Assembly (NCBI RefSeq): GCF_963360655.1
Contig: NZ_OY725717.1
Coordinates: forward strand, 806,001-870,000
Direction: 5' to 3'
Length of the DNA stretch: 64,000 bases
DNA from: Collinsella aerofaciens
Lineage (GTDB): Bacteria > Actinomycetota > Coriobacteriia > Coriobacteriales > Coriobacteriaceae
The position numbers and the translations under genes were made by a program. The first letter of the stretch is position 1. Every line of letters starts with the position of its first letter. The notes under the pieces are model-generated. The model made no database searches, was not told the origin of the DNA, and saw nothing but the letters and a program-made list of their open reading frames with translations. Below are positions 32,727 through 42,575 of this stretch, in pieces.

Positions 32727-34028
32727 ATGCAGCGACAGCTTATGAGTGAACTTATCGCTTGGAAATCAAGGGCGAATCGCAAACCTCTCTTGCTTAGGGG
32801 AGCCCGCCAGACAGGAAAGACTTGGCTTCTTAACGAATTCGCAAGCCAGCAGTATCGAAACGTCATTCGTTTTGACTTTATGCTCGAGCCGAGCACACGC
32901 TCGCTGTTCGATGGGGACCTCGACCCCAAGCGCATCATCTCCCAGATAGAACTCCTACGTGGCCAAACCGTAACGCCGGCAGACACGCTCATCATCTTCG
33001 ACGAGATCCAAGAGGCGCCACGCGGGATCACCTCACTCAAGTACTTCAACGAACTCGCACCCGAATACCACATCGTGGCAGCCGGTTCCTATATGGGCCT
33101 CGCGCTCCGACGCGAAAACGAGTCATTTCCCGTCGGCAAAATCGACCAGCTCACCATGCGTCCCATGGGGTTTGCCGAGTTCGTTCGTGCCGTCGACGGC
33201 AACCCGCTCGCCGATGCCATCCTTGCCGCAGACATGAACCTTCTGGCAAACGTTACCGAAAAGCTCGAGCGCTTGCTCAAGGAATACCTTGTTGTCGGCG
33301 GTATGCCCGAAGTTGTCTCCGCTTTCGCCGAGACACGCGACTTCATCGAAGCCCGAAGGCTTCAGCAGCAAATCATCGAGGCTTACGAATCCGATTTTGG
33401 CAAACATGCACCCGCCCGCATCGTCGAGCGCATGAGGTTGGTTTGGAAATCCCTTCCCGGCCAGCTTGCAAAGGAGAACAAGAAGTTTGTCTATGGCGCC
33501 CTTCGTCCCGGAGCGCGCGCACGCGATTTCGAGGAAAGCCTCCAGTGGCTCACGGACTACGGAATCGTTCATAAGGTGCCACGTGTCTCCGCTCTAAAGG
33601 CGCCGCTCTCGAGCTATGAAGACCTCTCGGGCTTCAAACTGTTCTGCATCGACACCGGCATCCTCGGAGCGCTCTCCGGTCTCTCTCCGGCCATCGTTCT
33701 TAACGGATCCGCTGTTTTTACCGAGTTCAAAGGTTCGCTGACCGAACAATACGTCGCGCAGGAGCTTTTGCTCCAGGACAAAACTCCCGCGTATTGGTCC
33801 TCTACCTCCGGCAATGCCGAAACCGACTTTGCCATCGACCATGCGGGAACCGTGCTTCCGCTTGAGGTCAAGGCAGCAGAGAACCTTAAAGCGAAGAGTC
33901 TGAAAATAGCCTGCGAAAAATTCAAACTCGAGCGTTGCGTGAGGAGCTCCCTGGCGGCATATAGAGACGAGGGCATGCTCGTCAATATTCCGCTTTGGGA
34001 GATTGGGCAGATCGACAAGCTGGCATAG
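32727..34028 (+). CDS. AAA ATPase with DUF4143 (ATP-binding, accessory)
   Basis: 433-residue AAA_14-type ATPase. Walker A is GARQTGKT near residue 28 and Walker B is LIIFDEIQ near 93. The middle has MRPMGFAEF and the C-terminal DUF4143 region contains YWSSTSGNAETDFAID and PLEVKAAENLKAKSL, which resemble a nuclease-like PD-(D/E)xK core (D..E.K). GGGAGG precedes the ATG at 32727. The family is common in gut anaerobes and of unclear role, often counted as mobile or defence-associated. It lies between two 69-bp palindromes. Confidence 0.85.
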   Translation: MQRQLMSELIAWKSRANRKPLLLRGARQTGKTWLLNEFASQQYRNVIRFDFMLEPSTRSLFDGDLDPKRIISQIELLRGQTVTPADTLIIFDEIQEAPRGITSLKYFNELAPEYHIVAAGSYMGLALRRENESFPVGKIDQLTMRPMGFAEFVRAVDGNPLADAILAADMNLLANVTEKLERLLKEYLVVGGMPEVVSAFAETRDFIEARRLQQQIIEAYESDFGKHAPARIVERMRLVWKSLPGQLAKENKKFVYGALRPGARARDFEESLQWLTDYGIVHKVPRVSALKAPLSSYEDLSGFKLFCIDTGILGALSGLSPAIVLNGSAVFTEFKGSLTEQYVAQELLLQDKTPAYWSSTSGNAETDFAIDHAGTVLPLEVKAAENLKAKSLKIACEKFKLERCVRSSLAAYRDEGMLVNIPLWEIGQIDKLA

Positions 34029-34102
34029 GCGCTGTGGGGACGCCCCGCAAGGACTGTCCCCAGGTGCCGGCAGAAAAGGAACGTCCCCAGGTGCCGGCTG
34101 TT

Positions 34103-34171
34103 GAGTTGCGGTGGAATAGGGACTGTTTGGTGCCCGAAAGGGCGATTTTAGTCCGTATTTCACCGCAACTT
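34103..34171. repeat. 69-bp palindromic element, copy 2
   Basis: GAGTTGCGGTGGAATAGGGAC at the left pairs with the right end ATTTCACCGCAACTT over about 16 bp with a few mismatches; the centre holds GCCCGAAAGGGC. It is also preceded by repeated words (GTCCCCAGGTGCCGGC) at 34,066-34,100. It separates the converging ATPase and ppx genes. Confidence 0.82.
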
Positions 34172-34173
34172 AT

Positions 34174-35175
34174 TTAAAGGGCGCTGAGGCTGGGAGTCCA
34201 GCCGATGGTGGGGGTTGTGCCGTCGAGAGTCTCGTTGATGGTGGCGGCCATGCCAGCGAGTAGGCTGTTCTCGCTTACGGTGAGCGTCTTGTAGCCGCCG
34301 GCTCGCATGAGCTCGCGAATCACCACGGCGCCGGCCAGAATCACGCCCGCGCGCTTGGACTGCACGCCCGGCAACGCGGCAATGCCTGCAACATCCAACG
34401 CAGACATGCGCTCGATAGCGGCCGAAATCTGCTCCATCGAAAGCTCGCGCAGGTGCACAAAGTTCGAGTCGTACGGCTCCAGCTCGTGGACCAGCGCCAC
34501 CAGCGTAGTCACCGTGCCACCCACCGCGACCAAGCGTTCGGCGCGCTCAAAATCGCTGGGCAGGCCTTCAAAATAGGCGGCGAACTGCTCACCTGCCCAC
34601 GCGGCAGCGGCAGTAAGCTCGCCGTCCGCAGGCGGCAGCGCCGAGAAAAACCGCTCCGTCACGCGACGGCAACCGATGTCCAGCGAACGCGTTCCCTCCA
34701 GCGCAAAGACCCCGCGCTCCGGCGCGTACACGCCCGTCGCAAGCTCCGTGGATCCGCCGCCCGAATCGGCAACAATGATGCGCTCGCCGGCAAAGTCGTG
34801 CGCCACGCCAAAAAACGTCAGGCGTGCCTCGACCTCGCCCGGAATCACCTGTGGCTCAAGCCCCAAATCGCGCAGGCCGTCCAGCAGCAGTGCGGCGTTG
34901 GACGCATCGCGCGCGGCGCTCGTGCAGGTGGTGCAGATGCACGCGGCCCCAAAGGCACGGGCCTCGTCCACAAACATCCGACACGCAGCGAGTACACGCT
35001 CGACAGCCGCCTCGCAAAAGCGCCCCGTCGCATCCACGCCCTCGCCCAAATCGGTAATCTCGGTATGCTTGGACGATTCCACGATCGCCCCGCCCTCGAC
35101 CTGGGCCAGCACCAGTCGCGACGACACCGTTCCCAGGTCAATCGCCGCCACCTTATATCGTTTGCAATTTGTCAT
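34174..35175 (-). CDS. ppx: Ppx/GppA-family phosphatase
   Basis: Predicted exopolyphosphatase or pppGpp phosphatase, 333 residues, cytoplasmic. It has the sugar-kinase/Hsp70-like fold motifs: AIDLGTVSSRLVL (phosphate 1), ADSGGGSTELATG (phosphate 2) and a GGTVTTLVAL segment (adenosine-like). It has only the two N-terminal domains, as in the short actinobacterial proteins, so polyphosphate versus guanosine substrates cannot be decided. GGAGGGG precedes the ATG. The order eno-divIC-ppx matches the actinobacterial gene neighbourhood. Confidence 0.88.
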   Translation of the reverse strand: MTNCKRYKVAAIDLGTVSSRLVLAQVEGGAIVESSKHTEITDLGEGVDATGRFCEAAVERVLAACRMFVDEARAFGAACICTTCTSAARDASNAALLLDGLRDLGLEPQVIPGEVEARLTFFGVAHDFAGERIIVADSGGGSTELATGVYAPERGVFALEGTRSLDIGCRRVTERFFSALPPADGELTAAAAWAGEQFAAYFEGLPSDFERAERLVAVGGTVTTLVALVHELEPYDSNFVHLRELSMEQISAAIERMSALDVAGIAALPGVQSKRAGVILAGAVVIRELMRAGGYKTLTVSENSLLAGMAATINETLDGTTPTIGWTPSLSAL

Positions 35176-35195
35176 TGCGGGCTCCCCTCCGGGCG

Positions 35196-35957
35196 CTATT
35201 TGCCGTTGGACACGACCGTCTGGCCCTCGACGCCGTTAAATCCAAACAGCATGTCGAGCGTCTGGATGTACCACGGTGCGTCCTTGCCGACCTCTTCGAT
35301 CTCTTTGGCAACTTCGCTGGCCTTCTTGGCGTTCGACGACTTCTGGCTCGACGAGGCATTCGAATCGCCGTCCAGGCCCTGCACTTCAATCCTCTTCTCG
35401 CCGGGCATCACCAAGCCCAGGTCCTCGGATGCCGCATCCTTGATACCCTCCTCCGAGAGCAGCTTGTCGACGCTTTTTTGCAGCCCATCATTGTATTGCT
35501 GGCGAATCTCAACCTGCTTGGCCAAGATGTCGCTCGAGCGTTTTGCCACGTACAGATCGCGCACGGGGAAATACAGGCTCACAAGCGCCAGCACCACCAC
35601 GATACCGATAAACAGCGGGCGCAGAGAGCCATGCGTAAAGTCATAGATCGCCTTGACCACCGCATTGTCGTTGGCGTAGCGCATAAAGTCCGAGCCCGAA
35701 AGACGGCTCGAGGGCCTGCTCGACCCGTCGTGCGTCTGGGCCGAGGGACGCGACGCATGCGACGAACGTGCCGGGCGCACCGGTCCATCTGTCGAAGTAT
35801 TCACTTGAGCATTGGGGCGCGAGGTACTTGTCGGGCGCTGCATGGAGCGGTCGGCGCCGGCGTAGGCGGACCCACCGAGCTGCACCGTGCGCGCACGGCG
35901 AGGCGACGGCTCACGCGAACCGGCGGAATAGTACCTGTTGTCGTAAATCTGATCCAT
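35196..35957 (-). CDS. FtsB/DivIC-family cell-division protein
   Basis: 253-residue bitopic membrane protein of the divisome. A disordered basic/Ser-rich cytoplasmic tail of about 110 residues is followed by one transmembrane helix (PLFIGIVVVLALVSLYFPV) and a periplasmic coiled coil (KRSSDILAKQVEIRQQYNDGLQKSV). The C-terminal ~100 residues carry an acidic/Ser-rich segment and a WYIQTLDMLFGFNG tail. The ATG at 35957 has AAGG 6 nt upstream. It is placed between eno and ppx, the usual actinobacterial site of this septum-formation factor. Confidence 0.85.
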   Translation of the reverse strand: MDQIYDNRYYSAGSREPSPRRARTVQLGGSAYAGADRSMQRPTSTSRPNAQVNTSTDGPVRPARSSHASRPSAQTHDGSSRPSSRLSGSDFMRYANDNAVVKAIYDFTHGSLRPLFIGIVVVLALVSLYFPVRDLYVAKRSSDILAKQVEIRQQYNDGLQKSVDKLLSEEGIKDAASEDLGLVMPGEKRIEVQGLDGDSNASSSQKSSNAKKASEVAKEIEEVGKDAPWYIQTLDMLFGFNGVEGQTVVSNGK

Positions 35958-36047
35958 GTGCGCCTTGTGCGGTTGAGGTTTGTTTGCGCTAAGTATTCTA
36001 GTTATAGCACGAGCGCCCGCACCGCCTTCGCCAGCCTTTGCTCGACA

Positions 36048-36081
36048 TAAAAAAGGCGCTGAGTCATATGGCCCAGCGCCC
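36048..36081 (-). terminator. Terminator of eno
   Basis: Stem GGCGCTGGG / CTCAGCGCC region with one mismatch around CCATATGA, followed on the minus strand by TTTTTTATG. It lies about 70 nt after the enolase stop. Confidence 0.83.
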
Positions 36082-36153
36082 AATGGTGCTCAACAGCGCC
36101 CGGCTGAAGCAAGGCGAATCCGAGTCTTCCCCGCCCCCGCGAGCTCCGCGTGC

Positions 36154-37455
<1,302 letters not shown>

Positions 37456-37580
37456 TCACTTGGAAACGTAGTGGATGCAAGCGACCGGCTGACCGTGCAC
37501 CGTCGGTGCGCCTCCGTAAGTTAGCCATGTCGCACTTTTTGCATTATGCCCTAAGTTAGCCGAGGGATACACTTGATTTT

Positions 37581-37628
37581 CGAAAAATTTAGCGGGAACG
37601 ATAAGGCGTGTCAGCCCGTCGTTCCCGC
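37581..37628 (-). terminator. Terminator of mazG
   Basis: Perfect stem GCGGGAACGA / TCGTTCCCGC with a 17-nt loop, followed on the minus strand by TAAATTTTTCG. It begins 5 nt after the mazG stop. Confidence 0.88.
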
Positions 37629-37632
37629 AGTC

Positions 37633-38493
37633 TTACTCCTCCGCCTTTGCGGCATCCCACAGGTCGTTGAGGCCGTGGGTCGAAAGCTCGGCAAGATCCA
37701 CGTGAGCATCGGCCGCCATCTGCTCCATCGCGGCCCAGCGACGGCGGAACTTTGCCGTGCTGGCACGAAGGGCACTCTCGGCGTCAATGCCCTCTTTGCG
37801 CGCAACGTTGACCAGGGCAAAGAGCAGGTCGCCAAACTCCATTTCGCGCTCGGGCGTTCCGGGGGCCTCGGCCTCAAACTCGGCACGCTCCTCGGCGACC
37901 TCGTCCCACACGTCCTGGACCGTCTCCCACTCAAAGCCCACGGCAGCTGCCTTGCGCGACACCTTCTGCGCCTGCATCAGCGCCGGCAGATGCGTGGGCA
38001 CACCATCGAGCAGACCCTCGGGCGCGGCCTCACCCGCCGCCACGGCTTTGTCCTTGGCGGCCTTCTCGGCAAGCTTGACCTCGTCCCAAATCTTGAGTAC
38101 CTCGTTGGAGCTGTCGGCATCCACATCGCCGAACACGTGCGGATGACGGCGGATGAGCTTGGCATCGATATCACGCGCCACGTCGGCCAGTGTAAACTCG
38201 CCGGCGTCAGCAGCAATCTGCGCATGCAGCACGACCTGCATGAGCACGTCGCCCAGCTCCTCGCGTAGGTGAACCGCGTCGTCCGCCTCGATGCAGTCGA
38301 GCGCCTCGTAGGCCTCCTCGATCATGTTCTTGCCAATGCTGCGGTGCGTCTGCTCACGGTCCCATGGGCAGCCATCGGGCTGACGCAGACGCCAGATGGT
38401 CTGCACCAGATGCTGCAGCTCGGTCGACGCGTCGACTAGCGTGGACAGATCGCGCGAGCCCTCGGCATTTTGCTGAGCCATGTGCTGCGCCAT
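37633..38493 (-). CDS. mazG: Nucleoside triphosphate pyrophosphohydrolase MazG
   Basis: Hydrolyses NTPs and dNTPs to monophosphates and PPi, thought to remove damaged nucleotides. It is 286 residues with two MazG-type helical domains; the first shows the ExxE-12-28-ExxD metal motif in EEAYEALDCIEADD and EELGDVLMQVVLHAQ, the second in EVAEERAEFEAEA and EFGDLLFALVNVAR. GGAGGAGG lies 7 nt before the ATG. It follows the YfcE-type gene with only 2 bp between, so they are co-transcribed. It sits near eno as in other actinobacteria. Confidence 0.93.
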   Translation of the reverse strand: MAQHMAQQNAEGSRDLSTLVDASTELQHLVQTIWRLRQPDGCPWDREQTHRSIGKNMIEEAYEALDCIEADDAVHLREELGDVLMQVVLHAQIAADAGEFTLADVARDIDAKLIRRHPHVFGDVDADSSNEVLKIWDEVKLAEKAAKDKAVAAGEAAPEGLLDGVPTHLPALMQAQKVSRKAAAVGFEWETVQDVWDEVAEERAEFEAEAPGTPEREMEFGDLLFALVNVARKEGIDAESALRASTAKFRRRWAAMEQMAADAHVDLAELSTHGLNDLWDAAKAEE

Positions 38494-38495
38494 GG

Positions 38496-39044
38496 TTAGT
38501 CCTCCTCCAGGATCACGTGGCGGAACGCGCCGTCCTCGTAGATGCCGTAGCTGTGCGTGCCGTCCTTGGGAATGCTCACGCTACCGGGGTTGAAGAGCCA
38601 CAGGCCCGGGTGCGCGGCGCTTTCCTCGTTGACCTTGATGTGCGTGTGGCCGTAGACGAGCGCTGAGCCCTCGGGCAACGCGGGCGCGTGGTCGACGCTG
38701 TTGTGCATGCCGGCGCCAAAGACATGGCCGTGCGTCAGGAACAGCTCGCGGCCGGTCTCGTCGAACAGCGTGGCATAGTCGGCCATGACGGGGAAGTCGA
38801 GCACCATCTGGTCGACCTCGGCGTCGCAGTTGCCGCGCACCGCGATGATGCGGTCGGCTAGGGCGTTGAGCAGCGGGATTACGCGCTTGGGGGCGTAATC
38901 GCGCGGCAGGTCGTTGCGCGGACCGTGGTAGAGCAGGTCGCCCAGCAGGACGATGCGGTCGGGCTGCTCGGACTCGATGGCGGCAACCAGGCGCTCGGCC
39001 CAATATGCAGAGCCGTGGATGTCGGAGGCGATGAGGTATTTCAT
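38496..39044 (-). CDS. YfcE/MJ0936-type phosphodiesterase
   Basis: 182-residue metallophosphodiesterase. Motifs are SDIHGS, LGDLLYHGP, GNCDAEVD, LTHGH and YGHTH, which give the two-metal site of small calcineurin-like enzymes. Family members hydrolyse phosphodiesters such as bis-p-nitrophenyl phosphate; the natural substrate is unknown. The ATG at 39044 has AAAGGA 8 nt upstream. It is first in a two-gene unit with mazG, so a role in nucleotide housekeeping is plausible. Confidence 0.88.
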   Translation of the reverse strand: MKYLIASDIHGSAYWAERLVAAIESEQPDRIVLLGDLLYHGPRNDLPRDYAPKRVIPLLNALADRIIAVRGNCDAEVDQMVLDFPVMADYATLFDETGRELFLTHGHVFGAGMHNSVDHAPALPEGSALVYGHTHIKVNEESAAHPGLWLFNPGSVSIPKDGTHSYGIYEDGAFRHVILEED

Positions 39045-39101
39045 GGGGGATCCTTTCGGGATGGGGTTAATGCGGCTGGGCACGGGATGTCGCCGGCCGC
39101 G

Positions 39102-39587
39102 CTATTCAAATCGCAGTGCCGCGCTCTGGGCCGCCTGCATCACGCGCTGGAGCGGCACGCCGTGCTCGCGGGCAAGGCGGGCGCAGTCCTCGTACTCGGG
39201 CGCTGCACGCTCGCTGCCGTCGGGCAGGGTGGCCACCTTGACGAACACCTCGCCCCATGGCGTCGTTACGCGCTCAAAGCGGCGTGGTAGGCAAACGCGC
39301 TCCATAACCTGGCGACGAATGCCGTTGGTCGTGGTTTCCAAGAAGATGATCGTCTGCAGGCGCTCGATATCCTCGTAGGTGCAGATTACCTGCAGCTGCC
39401 AGCCGGGGCGGCCTTTCTTACAATAGAGGGGCAGCCAGTGCACCTCGCGCGCACCCGCCTCGCGCAGGCGGTCGGCGGCGTAGGCGAGTACCTCAGGCGA
39501 CGCGTCGTCGATGTCGCATTCCAGCTTGACGATGGTTTCGGGCGCATCGGTCTCGCGGGACAGCGGGGATGTGCTATCGCATGGCAT
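39102..39587 (-). CDS. Stand-alone LarC C-terminal-domain protein
   Basis: 161 residues that resemble only the C-terminal half of LarC, the nickel-inserting (cyclometallase) enzyme of the lactate-racemase pincer cofactor. Recognised pieces are ETIVKLECDIDDASPEVLAYAADRLREAGA, LPLYCKKGRPGWQLQVIC and RRQVMERVCLPRRFERVTTPWGEV. The N-terminal LarC domain and larA, larB and larE are absent from the window. The ATG at 39587 has AAAGGAG 9 nt upstream, so this is a real short gene, not a clipped one. It could be a LarC2-type subunit or a repurposed domain. Confidence 0.72.
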   Translation of the reverse strand: MPCDSTSPLSRETDAPETIVKLECDIDDASPEVLAYAADRLREAGAREVHWLPLYCKKGRPGWQLQVICTYEDIERLQTIIFLETTTNGIRRQVMERVCLPRRFERVTTPWGEVFVKVATLPDGSERAAPEYEDCARLAREHGVPLQRVMQAAQSAALRFE

Positions 39588-39725
39588 ACGGTCCGGCTCC
39601 TTTCCGCGCGGGCTCGTTTTGTTCATCCAAACGCTAGCACATCGCGGGCGGCGCGGATGTGACGGCGCGCGATGAGCGCGATTTTCCTTGCCCGCAAGAA
39701 ACCGACACACCACCGCCTCATCCAA

Positions 39726-39786
39726 ACATGTACATCAGCCTCCAAACATGTCATTTTCTGCAGCTTTTGGAGGCTGATGTACATGT
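39726..39786. repeat. 61-bp hairpin in the 39.6-39.9 kb gap
   Basis: Two 21-nt arms, ACATGTACATCAGCCTCCAAA and its reverse complement, are perfectly complementary with a 19-nt spacer. The word CCAAACATGT repeats within it. The remaining gap contains only the start region of the PHP gene and no other gene. Confidence 0.8.
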
Positions 39787-39903
39787 ATTGGAGTAGAGCC
39801 GCACCGCGCACCCTTTCCAGTCGATTTCGGCCCCCCGCGTGCACGACGCGCCGAGGCTGCGCCATTACAATGAAGCGGATTCGCTTGACGCAAAGGAGCT
39901 GCC

Positions 39904-40815
39904 ATGCCTGCTTGCCCGCTGGTCGATTGCCACACCCACACCTCGTTCTCGGACGGTCATGCCTCGTTTGAGGACAACGTTCGCGCCGCTGCTGCGGCCA
40001 GCTGCCGCGTCATGGTCTCAACCGACCATCTCACCCTGCCCGCCAGCATGGATGCCAACTGCGAAGTGCAGGTTACTGAGGGCGACCTGCCGGCACATCG
40101 TCTGGCTTTTGAGGATGCTCGCAAGCTTGCCGCGCAGATTGCGCCGGAGCTCAGCTTTATCTATGGCTTTGAATGCGATTGGTACGAGGGCTGCGAGCCT
40201 TTGGTTGATCGTTGGTCCCAGGGCGCCGTCGTGCGCCTGGGCAGTGTGCATTGGATTGGCAACCCAGGCGATATTGCGGCAGGCGCTGCGGGCACGGCGG
40301 GGACGGAGGACGCCGCTCGTCCCGATACGCCCGATTCGAGCTGCGGTTGGATCGACGACGACACCAACCTGCATGTTTGGGAAAACTTGGGCGTGCGCGG
40401 CGTATGGGAGCGCTATGTCGACGACTGGTGCCGCGCCTGCGAAAGCCCACTTAACTTTGATGTGATGGCTCATCCCGACCTGGTCATGCGCTTTTCGAAG
40501 GAAGGCTTTGCGCCCGACTTTGACCCCGCACCGTTTTGGCAGCAGATGGCCGAGTGCGCGCACGATACGGGTCGCCGCGTTGAGGTCTCGACCGCCGCAC
40601 CCCGCAAGGGCCTCGACGACTACTATCCCGCGACTGGGCTGTTGCGTTGCTTCGCCCACGCCGAGGTACCGATTACCTTTGGCTCGGACGCGCACCGCGC
40701 CTGCGACATCTGCTGGAACATCCGCGAGGCCCAGGCCCACGCCTACGACTGCGGTTATCGAACCTTCGACATCCCCCACGCCACCGGCGAATGGGAATCC
40801 ACGCCCCTCGCCTAG
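39904..40815 (+). CDS. PHP-family phosphatase (probable histidinol-phosphatase)
   Basis: 303-residue metal-dependent phosphoesterase. The PHP motifs are DCHTHTSFSDGH at the N-terminus, STDHL, an EFGCD-like YGFECDWYEG, MAHPDLV and GSDAH near residue 260. HisK/HolPase enzymes have this layout and length. It sits beside hisE on the opposite strand and no HisB-type or HisN-type phosphatase is present in the operon, so it likely supplies the histidinol-phosphate phosphatase step (inference). AAAGGAG lies 7 nt before the ATG. Confidence 0.82.
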   Translation: MPACPLVDCHTHTSFSDGHASFEDNVRAAAAASCRVMVSTDHLTLPASMDANCEVQVTEGDLPAHRLAFEDARKLAAQIAPELSFIYGFECDWYEGCEPLVDRWSQGAVVRLGSVHWIGNPGDIAAGAAGTAGTEDAARPDTPDSSCGWIDDDTNLHVWENLGVRGVWERYVDDWCRACESPLNFDVMAHPDLVMRFSKEGFAPDFDPAPFWQQMAECAHDTGRRVEVSTAAPRKGLDDYYPATGLLRCFAHAEVPITFGSDAHRACDICWNIREAQAHAYDCGYRTFDIPHATGEWESTPLA

Positions 40816-40827
40816 CCATCCCTTCAT

Positions 40828-40896
40828 AAGTTGCGGTGAAATAGGGATTGTTTTGCTTGATGAAGCGCTTAAACAGTCCCTATTTCACCGCAACTT
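40828..40896. repeat. 69-bp palindromic element, copy 3
   Basis: AAGTTGCGGTGAAATAGGGA pairs with TCCCTATTTCACCGCAACTT perfectly; the inner bases pair partly. Length is exactly 69 bp as in the other two copies. It separates the converging PHP-phosphatase and hisE genes. Confidence 0.88.
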
Positions 40897-40935
40897 CCAT
40901 GACCCCGTTACACCAACAAAGACTGTCCCAAACGA

Positions 40936-41253
40936 CTAGTGGCGGCGGGCGTTGAGTTCGCCGGCCAGCTCGTCGAGGGTGATGCCGTAGCGCTCGAGCG
41001 TCACGAGCAGGTGGTAGACCAGGTCGCCGGCCTCGTAGCGGATGTGATCGTGATCGTTATCCTTGCAGGCCATGATCACCTCGCTCGCCTCCTCGGCAAG
41101 CTTCTTGAGCAGCTCGTCCTCGACGTCGGTCAACAGACGAGCGGTGTAGCTCTCCTGCGGCGATGCGTCGCGACGGCCGTGAATCACCTCGGCGAGCCCC
41201 GTCAGCGTCTCACCGATATTTCCATCCTGAACGTTTGCGGTGCGCACACCCAT
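40936..41253 (-). CDS. hisE: Phosphoribosyl-ATP pyrophosphatase
   Basis: Second step of histidine synthesis, hydrolysing PR-ATP to PR-AMP. The 105-residue all-alpha protein has the MazG-like acidic motif EELLKKLAEEASEVIMACKD and EAGDLVYHLLVTL. It is the last gene of the his operon, 46 bp after hisI; the two are separate proteins here, not the HisIE fusion seen in many bacteria. Confidence 0.93.
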   Translation of the reverse strand: MGVRTANVQDGNIGETLTGLAEVIHGRRDASPQESYTARLLTDVEDELLKKLAEEASEVIMACKDNDHDHIRYEAGDLVYHLLVTLERYGITLDELAGELNARRH

Positions 41254-41299
41254 AGTTCAATCCTTTCTGGTTGGCCGAGCGTCTAATCGAGCGCCCGCC

Positions 41300-41629
41300 C
41301 TACGCGAGTTTCTTAAAGAAGCAGGTACGGTTGCCGGTATGGCAGGCCGGACCCGGCGAGTCAACCTTGACCAGCAGCGTATCGCTATCGCAGTCGGCCC
41401 AAAGCTCCTTGACCTCCTGCATATTGCCGCTCGTCGCGCCCTTGTTCCAGAGCTCCTGGCGACTGCGGCTCCAAAACCACGTGGTACCGGTCTTGAGCGT
41501 CAGCCCCACCGACTCCTCGTTCATCCAAGCAACCATAAGCACCTCGCCGGTGTCATACTGCTGAACCACACAAGGAATCAACCCACGGGCGTCGTATTTC
41601 AGCTCGGTAGCATTTACCACCTCAGTCAT
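41300..41629 (-). CDS. hisI: Phosphoribosyl-AMP cyclohydrolase
   Basis: Opens the purine ring of PR-AMP, the third step of histidine synthesis. The 109-residue enzyme has [10 protein letters not shown], the zinc/magnesium region [14 protein letters not shown] and the Cys-bearing [16 protein letters not shown] lies 4 nt before the ATG at 41629, which is chosen over an adjacent ATG and a TTG further upstream. A 100-bp hairpin lies between it and hisF. Confidence 0.94.
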   Translation of the reverse strand: MTEVVNATELKYDARGLIPCVVQQYDTGEVLMVAWMNEESVGLTLKTGTTWFWSRSRQELWNKGATSGNMQEVKELWADCDSDTLLVKVDSPGPACHTGNRTCFFKKLA

Positions 41630-41671
41630 CATTCCTCCCAAGTAATTACCGTGAACATCGCAGGTCGGCGA

Positions 41672-41771
41672 GGCTTGCCCAGGTGCCGCAGGTTGCCGCG
41701 AAAGAGGAGCGACGCGTACTTTGGTACGCGAGCGACGGTTTGAACGGCAAGATGCGGTGCCTGGACAAGCC
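41672..41771. repeat. 100-bp hairpin between hisF and hisI
   Basis: Left arm GGCTTGCCCAGGTGCCGCA pairs with right arm TGCGGTGCCTGGACAAGCC with a few mismatches and wobble pairs. The centre contains CGTACTTTGGTACG and GAGCGACGG, a second short stem. It lies inside the his transcript after the hisF stop. Confidence 0.78.
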
Positions 41772-41789
41772 GCAGCGAAGCCCGCAGCA

Positions 41790-42572
41790 TTAGAAGTCCA
41801 ACCTCACAGGAATACCTTGAGAGGCCATATACTCTTTGACTTCGCGAATGCTGAACGTCCCAAAGTGAAAGACGCTCGCCGCCAGCACGGCATCGGCCTC
41901 GCCCTCAATCACGCCCTCGGCAAAATGCTCGAGCGCGCCCACACCGCCGCTCGCAATCACCGGAATCGGCACCGCGCGCGCCACGGCGCGGGTGAGCGCC
42001 AGGTCAAATCCGGCCTTGGTGCCGTCGCGGTCCATACTGGTGAGCAGGATCTCGCCGGCGCCGCGACGAGCCGCCTCCTCGGCCCACGCCACCGCGTCGA
42101 TGCCCGTGGCGTTGCGGCCGCCCGCCGTGAAGACCTCCCACTTGTCGGCACCAGATGCGCCGGGCAAACCGACGCGCTTGGCATCGATCGCCACGACCAC
42201 GGCCTGGCTACCAAACGCCGCGGCAGCCTGGCTAATCAGCGACGGGTCGCGCACGGCGGCAGAGTTGAGCGACACCTTGTCGGCACCGGCTGCAACCATG
42301 GTGCGCATGCCCGCCAGGTCGCGAAAACCGCCGCCCACGGTATAGGGAATGGCTAGCTCCTCGGCCGCATGCGCCGCCATCTCGATGGTCGTCGCACGGT
42401 TGTCGCTCGTGGCGGTAATGTCCAAGAAGACGACCTCGTCCGCACCCTCGCGGTCGTAGGCGCGCGCCAGCTCCACCGGATCGCCCGCATCGCGCAAGCT
42501 CACAAAGTTGACGCCCTTGACCACACGGCCGTCCTTGACGTCCAGGCAGGGAATCACACGTTTGGTAAGCAT
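41790..42572 (-). CDS. hisF: Imidazole glycerol phosphate synthase, cyclase subunit
   Basis: Forms imidazole glycerol phosphate and AICAR from PRFAR with ammonia supplied by HisH. The 260-residue TIM barrel starts [19 protein letters not shown] with the catalytic Asp11, has a second catalytic Asp in [15 protein letters not shown], and phosphate-binding loops VGGGFRD, NSAAV and ASGGVG. It is 3 bp after hisA in the same operon. Confidence 0.96.
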   Translation of the reverse strand: MLTKRVIPCLDVKDGRVVKGVNFVSLRDAGDPVELARAYDREGADEVVFLDITATSDNRATTIEMAAHAAEELAIPYTVGGGFRDLAGMRTMVAAGADKVSLNSAAVRDPSLISQAAAAFGSQAVVVAIDAKRVGLPGASGADKWEVFTAGGRNATGIDAVAWAEEAARRGAGEILLTSMDRDGTKAGFDLALTRAVARAVPIPVIASGGVGALEHFAEGVIEGEADAVLAASVFHFGTFSIREVKEYMASQGIPVRLDF

Positions 42573-42575
42573 GGG

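Noticed and set aside
32257-32745. Frame encoding HFPMEKRGCLA repeats
   Set aside because: The repeats come from the 33-bp DNA iterons. There is no ribosome site or family match, and the frame starts inside the tRNA. The iterons are better explained as DNA sites.
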